Shown in pieces: positions 63,035 through 64,000 of a stretch of 64,000 nucleotides of DNA. The stretch's first letter is position 1. Each line of letters begins with the position of its first letter. A model generated the notes under the pieces. The model was not told the DNA's origin. It did not search any database and saw only the letters and a program-made list of their open reading frames with translations. The stretch covers positions 1 to 64,000 of the forward strand of contig DATFBY010000110.1 in assembly GCA_035253585.1 (NCBI GenBank), written 5' to 3'. This stretch comes from DATFBY01 sp035253585. GTDB lineage: Bacteria; Gemmatimonadota; Gemmatimonadetes; Gemmatimonadales; Gemmatimonadaceae. Position numbers and translations under genes: made by a program.

Positions 63035-64000
63035 TTACACTCTCGTTAGGGCGACATCGACGGCACGACCATCAAGGTCCATCGTCTGCGTCGCGTCTGG
63101 CGTTCCAACGATTGCGTCACCGACGATGAGCTCGACCGCGAGCACCTCGCCGGTGATGTAATCGCCGAACATTCGTACCACGTTTTCGACTTCGACGTTC
63201 CCTTTCACCTGCAATTTGATGCGATCGCTGACCGCGAAGCCCGCGTCCTTCCGTAGACGCTGGATCCGACTCACCAGCTCTCGCGCGACACCTTCGGCGA
63301 CGAGCTCCGGCGTGAGCGTCGGATCGACCGCCGCAAAGTATCCGCCTTCCTCCTTCACGACCAGATCGCCCGCCGCTCGGTGAACGACGGTCAGGTCGTC
63401 TGGTTGCAACACATGTGACGATCCGCCGACCGAGATGACGACCGGCTCTCCGCGTTGGAACGCGTGCAGCGCGGAATCGGACAACGCCTCGACTGCTTCG
63501 GCCGCGGCCTTCGTCGACTTCCCGAATCGTTTGCCGAGCGCGCGGAAATTCGGCTTCCCCTCGAGCCGCACCAGTGCATCGCCGCTCGACGCCATCTCCA
63601 CTCGCTTCACGTTGAGCTCGGCGCGCAGTAGTGGCTCCAGCAGCGCCAGAATCTCCGGGTCGCCACCGGGCACAACGCATACCACGCGGGCCAACGGCTG
63701 CCGCACTTTCAGATCGGCCTCCTCGCGCGCCGCTCGACCCAGCCGCGCGAGCGTCCGCACCTGCTCCATGCCCGCCTCCAGATCCGCCTCGGGACGCATT
63801 CGTGTCTCGGTGACATAAGGCGCCAGATGCACGGAGGTTCCCGTGAGCTGCCGGTGCATCCAATCGGTCACGAACGGTGAGAACGGGGCCAACAGGCGCG
63901 TCACGCCGGTGAGTACCTCGTGCAGCGTGGCGAAAGCGGCACGATTGTCCGCGCTGGTGACGTCGTAGAAGCGCTCGCGGTTGAGACGAACGTACCAGTT
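63035..64000 (-). CDS. ileS: Isoleucyl-tRNA synthetase, C-terminal part (cut by right edge)
   Basis: The visible 321 residues begin NWYVRLNRERFYD, the anticodon-binding domain, and continue through LTGVTRLLAPFSPFVTDWMHRQL and VRQPLARVV to a C-terminal extension ending VGTPDATQTMDLDGRAVDVALTRV. The family plan fits eukaryote-like long IleS (with VEMASSGDALVRL editing/anticodon tail). The N-terminal two thirds lie beyond the window. Confidence 0.88.
   Translation of the reverse strand, partial: NWYVRLNRERFYDVTSADNRAAFATLHEVLTGVTRLLAPFSPFVTDWMHRQLTGTSVHLAPYVTETRMRPEADLEAGMEQVRTLARLGRAAREEADLKVRQPLARVVCVVPGGDPEILALLEPLLRAELNVKRVEMASSGDALVRLEGKPNFRALGKRFGKSTKAAAEAVEALSDSALHAFQRGEPVVISVGGSSHVLQPDDLTVVHRAAGDLVVKEEGGYFAAVDPTLTPELVAEGVARELVSRIQRLRKDAGFAVSDRIKLQVKGNVEVENVVRMFGDYITGEVLAVELIVGDAIVGTPDATQTMDLDGRAVDVALTRV

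Overview
The window is gene-dense, high-GC bacterial chromosome with no insertion sequence, phage gene or CRISPR array. Gene content suggests a diderm bacterium with meso-diaminopimelate peptidoglycan, outer-membrane lipoproteins and surface motility. A Gemmatimonadota-like organism is my best guess, inferred from gene content and overall style and not provable from this stretch. Most genes lie on the minus strand in long runs joined by ATGA or GTGA start/stop overlaps; many starts are GTG and a few are TTG.

Layout. 1-5920 (minus): miaB, comFB, comEC, a small HELRH metallopeptidase-like gene, fbp and a methylmalonyl-CoA mutase-family large subunit cut by the left edge. 6045-6539 (plus): a VOC dioxygenase/glyoxalase-like gene. 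6578-13142 (minus): alr, deoB, cdd, a solitary EutN/CcmL microcompartment vertex protein, a lipoprotein, an outer-membrane barrel protein and a receiver-first histidine kinase. 13190-13984 (plus): mazG, divergent from alr through overlapping promoters. 14007-15308 (minus): asnS. 15533-17592 (plus): a membrane histidine kinase coupled to a lipoprotein. 17607-39491 (minus): a dcw cell-wall/division cluster in the order rsmH, ftsL, ftsI, murE, murF, mraY, murD, ftsW, murG, murC, ftsQ, ftsA, ftsZ, followed by an M23 peptidase, a vWA-like membrane protein, ftsY and recG. mraZ, murB and ddl are not in it. 39532-40482 (plus): a lipid kinase ending at a bidirectional terminator. 40560-42679 (minus): a secreted TPR protein, tRNA-Val(UAC) and a 56-residue membrane protein.

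The most interesting region is 42758-64000 (minus), one continuous run: ileS, a DksA-type zinc-finger protein, lspA, rluD, cheW, cheY, cheA, cheC, a 903-residue TPR protein, a DUF4388 protein, a TPR-Roadblock protein, a Roadblock protein, an MglB-like Roadblock protein, an MglA GTPase, a protein with two tandem DnaA-type AAA+ domains, a second DUF4388-TPR protein, cheR, cheD, cheB, two CheW-like proteins, a TPR protein and a membrane-anchored peptidase-MA-like protein. No chemoreceptor is present. This looks like a chemosensory pathway wired to the MglA/MglB polarity switch, with a DnaA-derived double ATPase lacking a DNA-binding domain as a probable new component.

Across the window the non-palindromic motif GCCTRACG (R = A or G) is strongly over-represented on both strands, and it forces otherwise rare TTA leucine codons into many genes. 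A 31-bp inverted repeat built from 7-bp units sits immediately before cheA.
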